The position numbers and the translations under genes are program-made. A model generated the notes under the pieces. That model saw only the letters and a list, made by a program, of their open reading frames with translations. It had not been told where the DNA came from and made no database searches. Below are positions 1-9,201 of a stretch of DNA of 64,000 nucleotides, one piece after another; the first letter of the stretch is position 1, and each line of letters opens with the position of its first letter. This DNA is from Candidatus Nanopelagicales bacterium (GTDB taxonomy: Bacteria > Actinomycetota > Actinomycetes > S36-B12 > GCA-2699445), in NCBI GenBank assembly GCA_030700225.1, contig JAUYJT010000027.1:32228-96227 (forward strand), read 5' to 3'.

Positions 1-423
1 TGCGGCATAGTCATCCACGGGAGATCCGACGCGACGCTCAACGCGGGTGGCGTGCGGATAGGTACAGCTGAGATCTACCGACAGGTCGAGCAGATTGACG
101 GCATCGCGGAGGCGCTGGCCATCGGGCAGGAGTGGGAGGGCGACACCCGGATCGTGCTCTTCGTGCGCCTGTCCGCGCCGGAGGGCCGCCTGACGGACGA
201 ACTTCAGGCCGCTATCCGGTCGCGGCTGCGCGCCCAATGCTCACCGCGTCACGTCCCGGCGCGGATAGTCGCGGTGACGGACCTGCCCAGGACACGTTCG
301 GGGAAGCTCGCGGAACTGGCCGTGGCCGACGTCGTCCACGGTAGACCTGTGCGGAACACCGAGGCTCTGGCGAATCCGGAGGCCCTGGCCCTCTTCGCTG
401 GGCTACCCGACCTCCTGCGGTGA
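1..423 (+). CDS. Acetoacetyl-CoA synthetase, C-terminal part (5' end outside window)
   Basis: The reading frame is open from the first base, so only the last 140 residues are visible. Near the start is [18 protein letters not shown], the hinge and C-terminal-domain signature of acetoacetyl-CoA synthetases in the acyl-adenylate (AMP-binding) superfamily. A lysine in the later TRSGKL segment is the expected adenylation-step lysine. The enzyme activates acetoacetate to acetoacetyl-CoA with ATP in the cytosol. It is followed closely by a palindromic repeat and an unrelated membrane gene, so it is probably the last gene of its unit. A related short-chain acyl-CoA synthetase is the main alternative, but the hinge motif favours the acetoacetate enzyme. 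Confidence 0.85.
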   Translation, partial: CGIVIHGRSDATLNAGGVRIGTAEIYRQVEQIDGIAEALAIGQEWEGDTRIVLFVRLSAPEGRLTDELQAAIRSRLRAQCSPRHVPARIVAVTDLPRTRSGKLAELAVADVVHGRPVRNTEALANPEALALFAGLPDLLR

Positions 424-447
424 CCTTGGCGCGGATTCGGCCAAGTG

Positions 448-519
448 GATCTTGTTGCGAAAACGGCCAAATGTGGCCGCTTCGCGTATCTGAAGTGGCC
501 GGAATCGCGACAAGATCAC
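448..519. repeat. 72-bp palindromic repeat, copy 1 (upstream of Lnt-like gene)
   Basis: This 72-bp unit begins GATCTTG and ends CAAGATCAC, so its ends are inverted repeats. An internal CGGCCA-AATG-TGGCCG hairpin follows the left end. A second copy at 2230-2301 differs at only two positions and has the same orientation. Both copies are intergenic and bracket a single gene. The unit is too short to code for a transposase, so it resembles a MITE or other non-autonomous palindromic element. Confidence 0.8.
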
Positions 520-618
520 GTAGTGGTTGGATACCGCGGATATCCGGGCGCGAGCTCACCGAGCGACCAAGCGCTCTGGCGGCTAGATTCGTCCCATTCC
601 GCGAGGCAGGGAGGCGCG

Positions 619-2223
619 ATGGCCGCGACGGCACCTGCGAGACAACCATCCGATCGCACATCTCTGCCGACTGAGCCCCCGACTAGCACGCGCAAGACTC
701 TGCTGGGCTTGGGCTTGTCGGCGGTTAGCGCGGTCATGTTGTACGTGACGTGCGACGGACACGGGTCCTTGTGGCCGTTGATCATCGTGGGCTTCGTTCC
801 CATGTACGTGGCCCAGTACCGGCTTCTGCCCCGCAGGTTGTCGGGACTGGCTGTTGGTATCGCGTTCTTCGGTTACTGGCTGTCGCTGTTGATGTACAGC
901 AGCAGCGTTGCTGAGTTCTTGGGTGGGCCGCTGGTGGCCTTGCTCATCATCATCGTGGCCGCAGCGGTGATGTCGGTCCCGTTGTTCGTCTTCGGGATCT
1001 TCGAGCGCCCGTTCTCTGAGCGCACGAAGTACAAGTGGTTCGTCATCCAGCTGCCGCTGGTTTGGGTGGGGCTTGAGGTTGTCTTTGGAGCGAATCCGTT
1101 CTTCGCCACCAACTACTGGATGGCGTATCGAATGGCGTCGGTCCCGGCGCTGGATCAGCCCGTCAGCGTCTTGAGCACGCCAGCACTCAGCCTTCTGCTC
1201 ATGATGATCAACGCTGGGATCGCGATACTGGTTCTGAAGTGGATCGATCGCCGGTGGCCGTCCTTGGCTTCTGTGGCGATCCCAGGCCGTACGGTGAAAT
1301 GGTCTGCCGGAATCGCGTTGTGCTTGACCGTTATATGGATCGCGTCGAGTCTGCTGATCAACGCCCGAGTCAACAGCCAGCTCGGCCCCGTGGTTCGTGT
1401 GGCCGCCGTCCAACCCGGGAACGAGAACAGGAGCGAGCCGGGACAACGTCAGGCGCAAGACGCTCCCAGCGAAATCGAGCGCAATGTGAGGCTGAGCGCC
1501 CAGATGGAAGGGCTGACGCGTGATGCGGCCGCCCAAGGCGCGAAGTTGATCGTGTGGCCCGAGAAGCTCCTTGAGTATGACGCCGCAACCGAGCAGGGGG
1601 CGTGGGTAGGAGACCTGGCCAGTGAGACGCAGACGACGATCGTCGCCGGTTGGATGCCGCAGTCTCCGGATCCGTCCTCGGCCAACATAGCTGGCGCCTG
1701 GCTGCCGTCCGGGCAGCTAGCGGGTATCTACTACAAGATCCACCCAGTCACGCTCGAAGGCGAGTCGTTCAACACTCCTCAGGAGTACCCGACGTTCACC
1801 ACGCCCGTTGGACAGCTGGGTGTCCTGATCTGTTTCGACCACGACTTCCCTGATAGCTCCGCCCGGCTGGAGACGCTTGGCGGCGCCGACATCTTGGCAG
1901 TGCCGGCGCTGGACCCGGCATCAATCGCTAACTTGCGCTGGCAGTCGCTCACGTTCCGCGCGATCGAGAACCGGGTTCCGCTCGTGAAGACAGACGTCGG
2001 CTGGGATAGCGCCATCATCAACGCCAACGGCGTAGTCGCGGATCGCACAGCGGTGCCGAACCCTGACGGCGCGGAGGAGGTCCTGGTCGCGGACGTTAAC
2101 CTCGGACCCCGGAACTCCGTATTCACCAAAGTTGGTGGCTACACATTCGCTCTGCTAGTTGTCATAGGCCTGGTCAGCCGCTACACGTACCAATTCAGGC
2201 TGGCGCGGTCCGATTCTGGCTAG
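619..2223 (+). CDS. Apolipoprotein N-acyltransferase-like membrane protein (CN-hydrolase fold)
   Basis: The 534-residue protein has seven hydrophobic segments in its first half, a CN-hydrolase (nitrilase-type) domain at about residues 260-500, and a final transmembrane helix. This is the architecture of Lnt, which transfers the third acyl chain onto lipoprotein N-terminal cysteines at the outer face of the membrane. A catalytic triad can be placed at Glu315 (in VWPEK), Lys373 (YYKIHP) and Cys405 (LICFDHDF). The ATG at 619 follows AGGCAGGGAGG. A longer frame upstream would translate the repeat, so I reject it. The gene is alone between two 72-bp repeats. Divergence from textbook Lnt (Cys-Phe-Asp in place of the usual Cys-Tyr-Glu) leaves the exact substrate open. 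Confidence 0.8.
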   Translation: MAATAPARQPSDRTSLPTEPPTSTRKTLLGLGLSAVSAVMLYVTCDGHGSLWPLIIVGFVPMYVAQYRLLPRRLSGLAVGIAFFGYWLSLLMYSSSVAEFLGGPLVALLIIIVAAAVMSVPLFVFGIFERPFSERTKYKWFVIQLPLVWVGLEVVFGANPFFATNYWMAYRMASVPALDQPVSVLSTPALSLLLMMINAGIAILVLKWIDRRWPSLASVAIPGRTVKWSAGIALCLTVIWIASSLLINARVNSQLGPVVRVAAVQPGNENRSEPGQRQAQDAPSEIERNVRLSAQMEGLTRDAAAQGAKLIVWPEKLLEYDAATEQGAWVGDLASETQTTIVAGWMPQSPDPSSANIAGAWLPSGQLAGIYYKIHPVTLEGESFNTPQEYPTFTTPVGQLGVLICFDHDFPDSSARLETLGGADILAVPALDPASIANLRWQSLTFRAIENRVPLVKTDVGWDSAIINANGVVADRTAVPNPDGAEEVLVADVNLGPRNSVFTKVGGYTFALLVVIGLVSRYTYQFRLARSDSG

Positions 2224-2229
2224 CGCGGT

Positions 2230-2301
2230 GATCTTGTTGCGAAAACGGCCAAATGTGGCCGCTTCGCGTATCTGAAATGGCCGGAATCGCGTCAAGATCA
2301 C
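2230..2301. repeat. 72-bp palindromic repeat, copy 2 (downstream of Lnt-like gene)
   Basis: This direct repeat of the 448-519 unit differs from it at two positions (G/A in the GAA(G/A)TGG segment and A/T before the right end). In this copy the terminal inverted repeat is perfect over nine bases when the preceding GT is included (GTGATCTTG against CAAGATCAC). It starts seven bases after the Lnt-like stop codon and ends 20 bases from the 3' end of tRNA-Lys. Confidence 0.8.
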
Positions 2302-2321
2302 GCATGGGCACGAACCACGAG

Positions 2322-2394
2322 TACGCCGCCAGGGACTTGAACCCTGAACCCACAGATTAAGAGTCTGTTGCTCTGCCAATTGAGCTAGCGGCGC
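2322..2394 (-). tRNA. tRNA-Lys (anticodon CTT)
   Basis: The reverse complement folds into a cloverleaf. The acceptor GCGCCGC pairs with GCGGCGT (one G-U pair). The D arm follows TA, the anticodon stem ACAGA/TCTGT carries loop CTCTTAA, and the T arm is CAGGG-TTCAAGT-CCCTG. The discriminator is A. CCA is not encoded. Anticodon CUU reads AAG. Confidence 0.95.
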
Positions 2395-2472
2395 GAAGTG
2401 AGGTTACCACTTCGGGTGGGCTCGTTCAGAGTCCAGCGGCGGCATGGACTCCCCGTCTGTGTGCCACTGAAC

Positions 2473-5400
2473 TCAGATGTCAGCGGCCCCGAAGCCTCCG
2501 CCGCCGGGAGTCTCGATGACCAGCACGTCGCCTGGGTGAACCTGGCGGGTGTCGGTCCCTGACATTGGCTCGTGGGTGCCGTCGGCTCGCTCGATCCAGT
2601 TGCGCCCGACTTGACCAGGGCTTCCACCGCGCAGACCGAAGGGCGGTAGGCGGCGCCTGTTGGACAGGATGCCGACTTGCATGTCAGCCAGGAATCGCAG
2701 CCGGCGGACGACGCCGTCGCCGCCCCGGTGGCGTCCAGGTCCACCGCTACCGGCCCGGATTGAGAACTGACCGACCAGGACGGGGAACCTCAGCTCGAGA
2801 ACCTCAGGATCGGTTAGCCGCGAGTTTGTCATGTGACTCTGGACGGCCGAAGCGCCATCGAAGTCAGGGCCCGCGCCCGTCCCGCCGCAGATCGTCTCGT
2901 AGTACTGTCGCTCGGCGTCACCGAAAGTCAGGTTGTTCATCGTGCCTTGGGCGGCGGCTTGAACCCCGAGCGCCGCGAAGAGCGCGTCGGTGATCGCCTG
3001 GCTGGTCTCGACGTTGCCTGCGACGACGGCGGCTGGGTACTCGGGGGAGAGCATGCTGTGCGGAGAAATGACGATCTTGATAGGGATGAGGCAGCCGTCG
3101 TTAAGCGGGATGTCATCGTCGACGAGGCAGCGAAAGACATACAGGACCGCTGCTCGGCAGATCGCGCTGGGTGCGTTGAAGTTGTCCGCGAGCTGCGCGC
3201 TGGTACCCGTGAAGTCGACTGTCGCCGAGCGGCGATCGCGGTCAACCGACACCCGGACCTGTACGCGGGCGCCGTTGTCCATCTCGCACACGAAAGAACC
3301 GGGGGTCAACGCCTCGATCGCCCGCCGCACGCTCTCTTCAGCATTGCGTTGGACATGGCCCATGTAGGCGTGAACGGTCGGCAGTCCGAACTGCTCAATC
3401 ATCGCCCGCAGCTCGACAACGCCCTTCTGGTTGGCGGCGATCTGCGCCACCAAGTCCGCGATGTTTCGATCGGGGTTGCGGCTCGGAAAGGGGCCACAGG
3501 TCAGCAGTGCGTGCACTCCCGCCACGTCGAAGACGCCACCGCTCACGAGCTTCACGTTGTCCAGGACCACGCCTTCCTCATCCAGAGTCCGGCTGTCGGG
3601 AGGCATCGAACCGGGGGACTTGCCTCCGATGTCCGCGTGGTGTGCGCGGCTGCCGACGAAGAACAGCGGCGCGGGGGAGTGCGACGAGGAGGTCTTGGTC
3701 AACTCCAGCGCGTCCTCGGCGAACACTGGTGTGACAACGGTGATGTCTGGCAGGTGGGTGCCGCCTCGGTAGGGGGCGTTGAGAGCGAACACGTCCCCTG
3801 GACTCATGGGCGTACTGGAGACGAGCGACCTGACGCTCTCGCTCATCGACCCCAGGTGAACGGGGATGTGCGGGGCGTTCGCCACCAAGGCCCCGGATGG
3901 GTCGAAGATCGCGCAGGAGAAGTCCAGCCTCTCCTTGATGTTGACCGACGAAGCTGTGTTCCGAAGCGTCACGCCCATCTGTTCGGCGATGGACATGTAC
4001 AAGTTGTTGAACACCTCGAGCATCACCGGGTCGACCTGTGTTCCGACCGCTGGCCCACGGCTTCGCGGCTCTACCCGGGCCAGCAGCAGGCTCCCGGAAG
4101 GAGTCACGACCGCGCTCCACCCGCTGTCCACGACGGTCGTCGCCGTTGGGTCGGAGATGATGGCTGGCCCCTTGATGACATGTCCAGCGGCCAACTCGGA
4201 TCTGATGTAGACGCCCGCGGTGTGCTCCACTCCATCGGCGAAGAGCCTGATGAGTGCCCGCGGCTGGTCTCGTGGAGCTGTGGCGGTGACTGCGGCAAGA
4301 CCACGCATGAGTTCCTGATCCCATACACCTTCCGCGGCCAGGGCATCGATCATGATGGCCTTCTCGGGCCATGAGAAGCCGAACCGCGACTGGTGCTGGG
4401 CTCGAAAGTCGCGGCCCATCGTCCCAGGCGGCCCCCACGGCACTGGGATAGTCGAATCAGTCCCCTCGTACTTCAAGAAAGCCGTCCGGAGGACTCGAAT
4501 GGCGTCGACGGGAGCCCCTTGCGCCGCAAGCTCGGAGGTCACCCCCGCCGCCAGCGCGGCCACTTCTTCGGCGAGGTCTGGCGCATCGCTCAAGGGTTCC
4601 TCGATGGACTTCTCGCGAAGAGCCCTGAGGTCCGCCATCCCCATCCCGTACGCGGAGAGAACGCCAGCCAGGGGATGGATCAGGATGCGGGTCATCCCGA
4701 GCGCGTCAGCTATCCCGCAAGCGTGCTGCCCTCCAGCCCCGCCGAAGCAGCACAGCGCGTACTGGGTCACGTCGTGACCCTGCTGAACGGAGATCTTCTT
4801 GATCGCATTGGCCATGTTGAGCACGGCGATCCGGAAGAACCCCTCCGCCACTGCTCGGGGGTCACGGGTGTCGCCAGTGGCCAGATGGATCCGCTGGGCG
4901 AGGGACGCGAGACGAGATTCAACTGCCTCGACGTCGATTGACTGGTCTTGGGCCGGACCGAATGTTGAAGGGAAGAACGCTGGCTGGATCCTGCCCAGCA
5001 TCACGTTGCAATCTGTGAGAGTCAGGGGGCCATTCCGCCTGTAGCAGGCTGGCCCAGGGTCGGCGCCCGCCGATTCGGGGCCCACTCTGTAGCGGCTCCC
5101 ATCGAATCTGCAGATCGACCCACCGCCCGCCGCCACCGTGTTGATGGTCAGCATCGGCGCGCGCATCCGCACTCCAGCCACCTCGGTCTCATGGGAGCGT
5201 TCGAATTCCCCGGAGAAGTGGGCGACGTCCGTTGATGTGCCTCCCATGTCGAAAGTGATCACGCGATCGAAGCCTTCGAGGCGGCTGGCCTCAACTGCCC
5301 CAACCACACCTCCAGCCGGTCCGGAAAGCACCGCGTCCTTTCCCCGGAAAGCGTCGACGCGGGCGAGGCCGCCGTTCGATTGCATGAACATCAGGTTCAC

Positions 5401-6132
5401 GCCCGGAAGCTCAGCAGCCAGATGGCTTATGTATCGGTGGAGGATCGGGGATAGGTAGGCGTCGACGACAGTCGTGTCGCCCCTGCCAACGAGTTTGATT
5501 AGCCTGCTGGCTTCGTGGCTGGCCGTGACGTGCTCGAAGCCCATCGCCCTGGCCAACTCGGCGACCTGGAGTTCGTGGGCCGGGAAGCGGTAGGAGTGCA
5601 TGAACACGATGGCGACGCTCGTGATTCCGGTAGCCGCCGCTGAGAGGAGCTTGGCTCGAACCGCGTCCAGGTCAGGGCACTTGAGGACGTCCCCGGAGGC
5701 TGTGATCCTCTCGTCGACCTCGATGACGACGGAGTACAAGGGCTCGGGCAGCACGATCTGCCGGTCGAACAGTCGCGGCCTGTTCTGATAGCCGATACGC
5801 AGTGCATCGCGGAAGCCTCGAGTCGTCACCAGGATGGTCGGCTCTCCCGTGCGTTCAAGCAGCGCGTTCGTGGCCACCGTCGTTCCCATCCTCATCGACG
5901 AGATGAGGTGCGCCGGGATAGGCCCGTCAGTCGTGCCGAGCAGATCCCTGATGCCTTGAAGCGCCGCGTCCCGGTAGTGGTCGGGTGCTTCAGAGAGCAA
6001 CTTGCGCACGGCGATTTCACCGTCGGGTCGCCGCCCTATGACGTCTGTGAACGTGCCACCGCGATCGATCCAGAAGTCCCAGCCGCGCTCGGGCGTGGCC
6101 TGCTCCGGAGTTGCTGATGGCATCTCGGTCAT
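2473..6132 (-). CDS. 5-oxoprolinase/hydantoinase, fused A and B subunits
   Basis: This 1219-residue protein matches fused ATP-dependent 5-oxoprolinase in length. The N-terminal half is a HyuA-type ATPase, with [11 protein letters not shown] at residue 23 and DMGGTSTDV near residue 300, both phosphate-binding loops of the actin-like fold. A HyuB half begins near residue 700 ([12 protein letters not shown]) and ends in a glycine-rich TPGGGGFG tail. The expected reaction is ATP-driven ring opening of 5-oxo-L-proline to glutamate, or of a related hydantoin. The gene is divergent from a TetR regulator with a palindrome between them, which suggests repression by that protein. Family members can instead be acetone carboxylase-like or N-methylhydantoinase, so the substrate is inferred. 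Confidence 0.88.
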   Translation of the reverse strand: MTEMPSATPEQATPERGWDFWIDRGGTFTDVIGRRPDGEIAVRKLLSEAPDHYRDAALQGIRDLLGTTDGPIPAHLISSMRMGTTVATNALLERTGEPTILVTTRGFRDALRIGYQNRPRLFDRQIVLPEPLYSVVIEVDERITASGDVLKCPDLDAVRAKLLSAAATGITSVAIVFMHSYRFPAHELQVAELARAMGFEHVTASHEASRLIKLVGRGDTTVVDAYLSPILHRYISHLAAELPGVNLMFMQSNGGLARVDAFRGKDAVLSGPAGGVVGAVEASRLEGFDRVITFDMGGTSTDVAHFSGEFERSHETEVAGVRMRAPMLTINTVAAGGGSICRFDGSRYRVGPESAGADPGPACYRRNGPLTLTDCNVMLGRIQPAFFPSTFGPAQDQSIDVEAVESRLASLAQRIHLATGDTRDPRAVAEGFFRIAVLNMANAIKKISVQQGHDVTQYALCCFGGAGGQHACGIADALGMTRILIHPLAGVLSAYGMGMADLRALREKSIEEPLSDAPDLAEEVAALAAGVTSELAAQGAPVDAIRVLRTAFLKYEGTDSTIPVPWGPPGTMGRDFRAQHQSRFGFSWPEKAIMIDALAAEGVWDQELMRGLAAVTATAPRDQPRALIRLFADGVEHTAGVYIRSELAAGHVIKGPAIISDPTATTVVDSGWSAVVTPSGSLLLARVEPRSRGPAVGTQVDPVMLEVFNNLYMSIAEQMGVTLRNTASSVNIKERLDFSCAIFDPSGALVANAPHIPVHLGSMSESVRSLVSSTPMSPGDVFALNAPYRGGTHLPDITVVTPVFAEDALELTKTSSSHSPAPLFFVGSRAHHADIGGKSPGSMPPDSRTLDEEGVVLDNVKLVSGGVFDVAGVHALLTCGPFPSRNPDRNIADLVAQIAANQKGVVELRAMIEQFGLPTVHAYMGHVQRNAEESVRRAIEALTPGSFVCEMDNGARVQVRVSVDRDRRSATVDFTGTSAQLADNFNAPSAICRAAVLYVFRCLVDDDIPLNDGCLIPIKIVISPHSMLSPEYPAAVVAGNVETSQAITDALFAALGVQAAAQGTMNNLTFGDAERQYYETICGGTGAGPDFDGASAVQSHMTNSRLTDPEVLELRFPVLVGQFSIRAGSGGPGRHRGGDGVVRRLRFLADMQVGILSNRRRLPPFGLRGGSPGQVGRNWIERADGTHEPMSGTDTRQVHPGDVLVIETPGGGGFGAADI

Positions 6133-6170
6133 TGTGGCCTATGCATGGGGTCCATCGCGCTTGCTACGAT

Positions 6171-6186
6171 GTGAGCGAGTGCTCAC
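6171..6186. promoter_or_regulatory. Candidate TetR-type operator palindrome
   Basis: A perfect 6+4+6 palindrome (GTGAGCgagtGCTCAC) with partly matching flanks sits in the 135-bp gap between the divergent oxoprolinase and TetR genes. Its size and placement fit the operator of the adjacent regulator. Which promoter it controls is inferred. Confidence 0.6.
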
Positions 6187-6267
6187 AACATCGAGCGTGC
6201 ACGACGGATGATGGCTTGGGTTCCGATGAAGAGGATCGCTCGGTGGGACGCTGGAGGCTGAGAGAAG

Positions 6268-6852
6268 ATGCCCAACAAGAACGGACGGCTGAGGGTCGAG
6301 AAGGTCGCCCTTGAGCTCTTCGCGGACAAGGGCGTCGCGTCTACGTCGACGAGGGAGATCGCCAGGGCGGCGGGTCTGGCTGAGGGGACGCTCTACCGTC
6401 ATTACGCCACCAAAGACGATCTCGCGGTAGCCTTGTTCCTCGATGCGGCCGGGCAGCTGCTCACCTGCATGGAAGCGGCCGTCGCGAAGAGTCCAGCCTC
6501 GAAGACCCAGGTCAAGTTGCTCGTGGCCACCTTCTTCGAATTCGCTGATCGAAATCCCAGCGCTTGGCAGTACCTCATGCATAGACATCCCCCGCTCCGG
6601 GCGCTCCCGCAAGACACTCGCCTGCCGAGCGCGCTCGTCGTCGAAGTAGTCCGCCGGGGTATCGAAGATGGCGCGTTCGCCGTGCGCGACCCCGTCCTGG
6701 GGGCGGCGTTCGTCATCGGCATGACGATCCGATCCGTCTTCTTCCTGAAGGAGGGACTTCTCAAGGGGCCTGCCAGGACAGTGAGCAGGGAGGTCGCGGG
6801 CGCGGCGCTCCGCGCGTTGGAAATCAAGAACGAAGATAGGGAGGAGACCTAG
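6268..6852 (+). CDS. TetR family transcriptional regulator
   Basis: The 194-residue protein has a typical TetR helix-turn-helix at about residues 10-55, including TSTREIARAAGLAEGTLYRHY, where the GTLYRHY recognition region is diagnostic. The C-terminal part is a variable ligand-binding/dimerisation domain with no recognisable ligand signature. The ATG at 6268 is preceded by a GAGAGAAG ribosome site. The stop codon directly abuts the ATG of the hemerythrin gene, so the two are probably co-transcribed. A palindrome upstream fits autoregulation and control of the divergent oxoprolinase gene. Confidence 0.9.
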   Translation: MPNKNGRLRVEKVALELFADKGVASTSTREIARAAGLAEGTLYRHYATKDDLAVALFLDAAGQLLTCMEAAVAKSPASKTQVKLLVATFFEFADRNPSAWQYLMHRHPPLRALPQDTRLPSALVVEVVRRGIEDGAFAVRDPVLGAAFVIGMTIRSVFFLKEGLLKGPARTVSREVAGAALRALEIKNEDREET

Positions 6853-7347
6853 ATGAAGGTGACCGAATGTCTGAACACGGAACACGGTGTGTTTCTTGCG
6901 CAGCTGGGCGTACTCGAAAGGATGCTGATCGAGGAGGCTCCCAGCGGGGAACTGCGGGCCGTGACCTTGACCATCGCCCAGGCGGTGGAGAAGCACCGTG
7001 ACGCCGAGGAGAAGATCCTGTACCCCGCCATCCTGCGGGAGTTTGGAGAGGGCTTCCCGCCCATCCAGGTGATGGAGGCGGAGCACGAGGAGATCGGGCG
7101 GCTTATCCGAGGAGTGGCTTCGGGAGATGGGAACGTGCCCCAGATGGTTCGCGGATTCATCGACGTCCTCCGGCAGCACATTGGCAAGGAGATCAAAGTG
7201 CTCTTCCCCATGGCGGAACAGAGGATCGCGGGAGCCGATCTCGAACGGATGGCCTGTCTGTGTGTCGAGCAGTACCACGAATCTGCGGGCGTGAACCCCT
7301 GCGAGCACGGCCACCAAGTAAGAAGTGGGGTGGCTGACGGGACTTGA
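6853..7347 (+). CDS. Hemerythrin-domain protein
   Basis: This 164-residue all-helical protein carries the hemerythrin di-iron ligand pattern: His11 (NTEHGVF), His48 with Glu52 (EKHRDAEEK), His78 (EAEHEEI) and His109 with Glu113 (RQHIGKEI). Members bind O2, NO or iron, or repair iron centres, and act in the cytosol. The start ATG abuts the stop of the TetR gene, with GGAGGAGA inside the tetR 3' end as ribosome site, so the pair is an operon. The last six codons overlap the 3' end of the tRNA-His gene on the other strand. That makes the C-terminal tail after about residue 150 partly shared DNA. Its physiological signal is unknown. Confidence 0.88.
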   Translation: MKVTECLNTEHGVFLAQLGVLERMLIEEAPSGELRAVTLTIAQAVEKHRDAEEKILYPAILREFGEGFPPIQVMEAEHEEIGRLIRGVASGDGNVPQMVRGFIDVLRQHIGKEIKVLFPMAEQRIAGADLERMACLCVEQYHESAGVNPCEHGHQVRSGVADGT

Positions 7348-7402
7348 ACCCGCGACTTCCTGGACCACAACCAGGTGCTCTACCGGCTGAGCTACAACCA
7401 CC
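7329..7402 (-). tRNA. tRNA-His (anticodon GTG)
   Basis: The reverse complement gives acceptor GTGGTTG paired with CAGCCAC, an extra G at position -1 opposite discriminator C (the histidine identity pair), anticodon loop TTGTGGT, and T loop TTCAAGT. CCA is not encoded. The 3' end overlaps the hemerythrin coding end by 19 bases. Confidence 0.95.
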
Positions 7403-7477
7403 ATCGCCGCGTATGGCCGCGGCTCGTCAAGTGTAGCTGTGGCTGGGCTGGCGGATGTTCACGAACGGCGCGGGGCC

Positions 7478-8098
7478 TCAGCCGACGGTCGGCGCTGGCG
7501 GAGTCATGACCTTCTCGCGGTAGTACGCCAGCTCGGCTATGGAGTCCAGGGTGTCGCCGAGGGCTCGGTGGTTCCCCGTCTTCTCGGGCGCCTTGTGGTA
7601 GATGTCCGGGTGCCAGCGTTTGACAAGTTCCTTGATGCTGGACACGTCAATGAGGCGGTAGTGCAGGTACTGGTCCAACTCCGGCATGTACTTGGCCAGG
7701 AATCCTCGGTCAACGTAGACGCTCGATCCGGCCAGCGGTGCTCGTCGCGGGCCGGGAACGCGATCGGTCACGTATGACATGACTAGCCGCGTCGCCTCCG
7801 CCAGCGTGGTGCCGTTGGGGATCTCCTCCAGTAGGCCCGACTCGGTGTGCATGCCGACTACTACATCGTCCATGTTCCTCAGGGGGGCGTCGGGCGGCTT
7901 GATGACGACGGTGATGCCTTCATCCAGCGGCGTCAGATCGGGCTCGGTGATGACGCACGCGATCTCTACCAAGGCGTCGGTGGTGGGGTCCAGGCCCGTC
8001 ATCTCGCAGTCAAGCCACACGATTCGCCCGTTGGCCGCACCAGCATCAGCCTCGGCATTCGCAGGCGCACTGGCATCGGAAGACGGTTGCTCAGGCAT
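7478..8098 (-). CDS. orn: Oligoribonuclease
   Basis: This DEDDh-type 3'-5' exonuclease degrades two- to five-base RNA, including pGpG from c-di-GMP turnover. Visible motifs are WLDCEMTGL (first Asp and Glu), Asp in VYVDRGF, and NHRALGDTLDSI (His and last Asp). I start at the ATG at 8098 (MPEQPSSD), giving 206 residues. A GTG 27 bases further upstream is possible but adds only a poor N-terminus. A flexible Ala/Asp/Ser-rich tail of about 20 residues precedes the nuclease domain, as in many actinobacterial proteins. It is convergent with nothing and stands alone beside tRNA-His. Confidence 0.93.
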   Translation of the reverse strand: MPEQPSSDASAPANAEADAGAANGRIVWLDCEMTGLDPTTDALVEIACVITEPDLTPLDEGITVVIKPPDAPLRNMDDVVVGMHTESGLLEEIPNGTTLAEATRLVMSYVTDRVPGPRRAPLAGSSVYVDRGFLAKYMPELDQYLHYRLIDVSSIKELVKRWHPDIYHKAPEKTGNHRALGDTLDSIAELAYYREKVMTPPAPTVG

Positions 8099-8146
8099 TC
8101 CTGAACGATAGCCGGGCCCTCGCACGTCGGCGGAGGTCGGTCGGGG

Positions 8147-9022
8147 TCAGGGGACTACCACGACCGTGCAGTGGGCCTGATGGGCGACGCCGTGACTCAC
8201 CGAGCCCAGTAGCAAGCCAGTGAATCCACCCCGGCCCCTGGACCCAACGACGACAGCGATGGCGTCCCGCGAAGCCTTGACGAGTGCCTTGACCGGTGTG
8301 CCCCGTTGCACGTCCTGGTGCACGGAAACGTCTGGGTAACGATCCCTGAACCCGGCCAGGGCCTCAGATGTGGTCCGCATCTCGATGCCGGACAGGTCTG
8401 CGAGCATCTCCGGTGGAGCGAACGTCGGAACGCCCGTGATGGCGCCAATAGGCGGAACCTCCCACGTGTGCAGAACACGAAGGGAGTAGGCACGGCGGCT
8501 AGCTTCGTCGAACGCGAGATCAAGGGCCTTGATCGACTGCGGCGACCCGTCGACTCCGACCACGATGACGCGCGAATCAGGGTTCTCGGCTTTGCGCACG
8601 ATGATGGCGGGACATTTGGCGTGCGCCGCGACCTGACGGGACACGCTGCCCAGGAGCAGTCCTCTGATTCCGCCTTGCCCCTGCGAGCCGACCACGACGA
8701 CGGAGGCCTTCTTGGAAGCTTCAACTATTCCGGCGGCCGGAGGCCCAAGCCAGACTTCCGCGGTGGCGTCCACATCGGGAGCGACCTCCAGGGCGCGCGC
8801 GACGCCTCCTTCGGCGGTCTTGGTGGCGTCCTCACGCAATACATCGAACAGATTCCGGTCCATAGCGGACCCGCCACCCAGCGTGATTTCAGCGCTCGGA
8901 GTGTTCCAGGCAGTGAGCACCACAAGAGGTAAGCCTCGTCCTGATGCTTCGACAGCGGCCCACTCAAGACCCCGGTTCGCTGACTCAGATGCGTCGTATC
9001 CAACAACAATCGGTTTGGACAT
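8147..9022 (-). CDS. Tandem universal stress protein (two UspA domains)
   Basis: The 291-residue protein is two UspA domains in tandem. Each ends with the ATP-binding pattern G-x2-G-x9-GS: GQGGIRGLLLGSVSRQVA near residue 120 and GRGGFTGLLLGSVSHGVA near residue 270. The first domain opens with IVVGYDASESANRGL. Such proteins bind ATP or cAMP and respond to hypoxia and stationary phase in actinobacteria. The ATG is preceded by a strong GGAGGGAGAG ribosome site. It appears to be monocistronic. The specific stress is not deducible. Confidence 0.92.
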   Translation of the reverse strand: MSKPIVVGYDASESANRGLEWAAVEASGRGLPLVVLTAWNTPSAEITLGGGSAMDRNLFDVLREDATKTAEGGVARALEVAPDVDATAEVWLGPPAAGIVEASKKASVVVVGSQGQGGIRGLLLGSVSRQVAAHAKCPAIIVRKAENPDSRVIVVGVDGSPQSIKALDLAFDEASRRAYSLRVLHTWEVPPIGAITGVPTFAPPEMLADLSGIEMRTTSEALAGFRDRYPDVSVHQDVQRGTPVKALVKASRDAIAVVVGSRGRGGFTGLLLGSVSHGVAHQAHCTVVVVP

Positions 9023-9201
9023 GATCTCTCCCTCCGAGACTCACGACCTAGACGAGGGCGAGACACTTCACGCGGTTCATCGCCGCTTGCCTGATCTACT
9101 TCCAGCGTACTCGTGGTGAGGCTTGCTATTCGCTGTGAGGAACATCGCAAGTCGAGGCGGTTCGTCGCGCATCGCGCCGGTTTCTCGGCTGTGCGGAACA
9201 C

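Noticed and set aside
583..1536. Long minus-strand frame opposite the Lnt-like gene (317 codons)
   Set aside because: It lies antisense to a well-supported gene, has biased Arg/Gln/His composition and no domain, as expected from high-GC shadow frames.
2833..4374. Plus-strand frame of 513 codons opposite the oxoprolinase gene
   Set aside because: The composition is typical of an antisense shadow and the minus-strand gene has clear family motifs through the same interval.
6139..7404. Minus-strand frame of 421 codons covering tetR and hemerythrin
   Set aside because: It crosses a tRNA gene and two plus-strand genes with conserved motifs.
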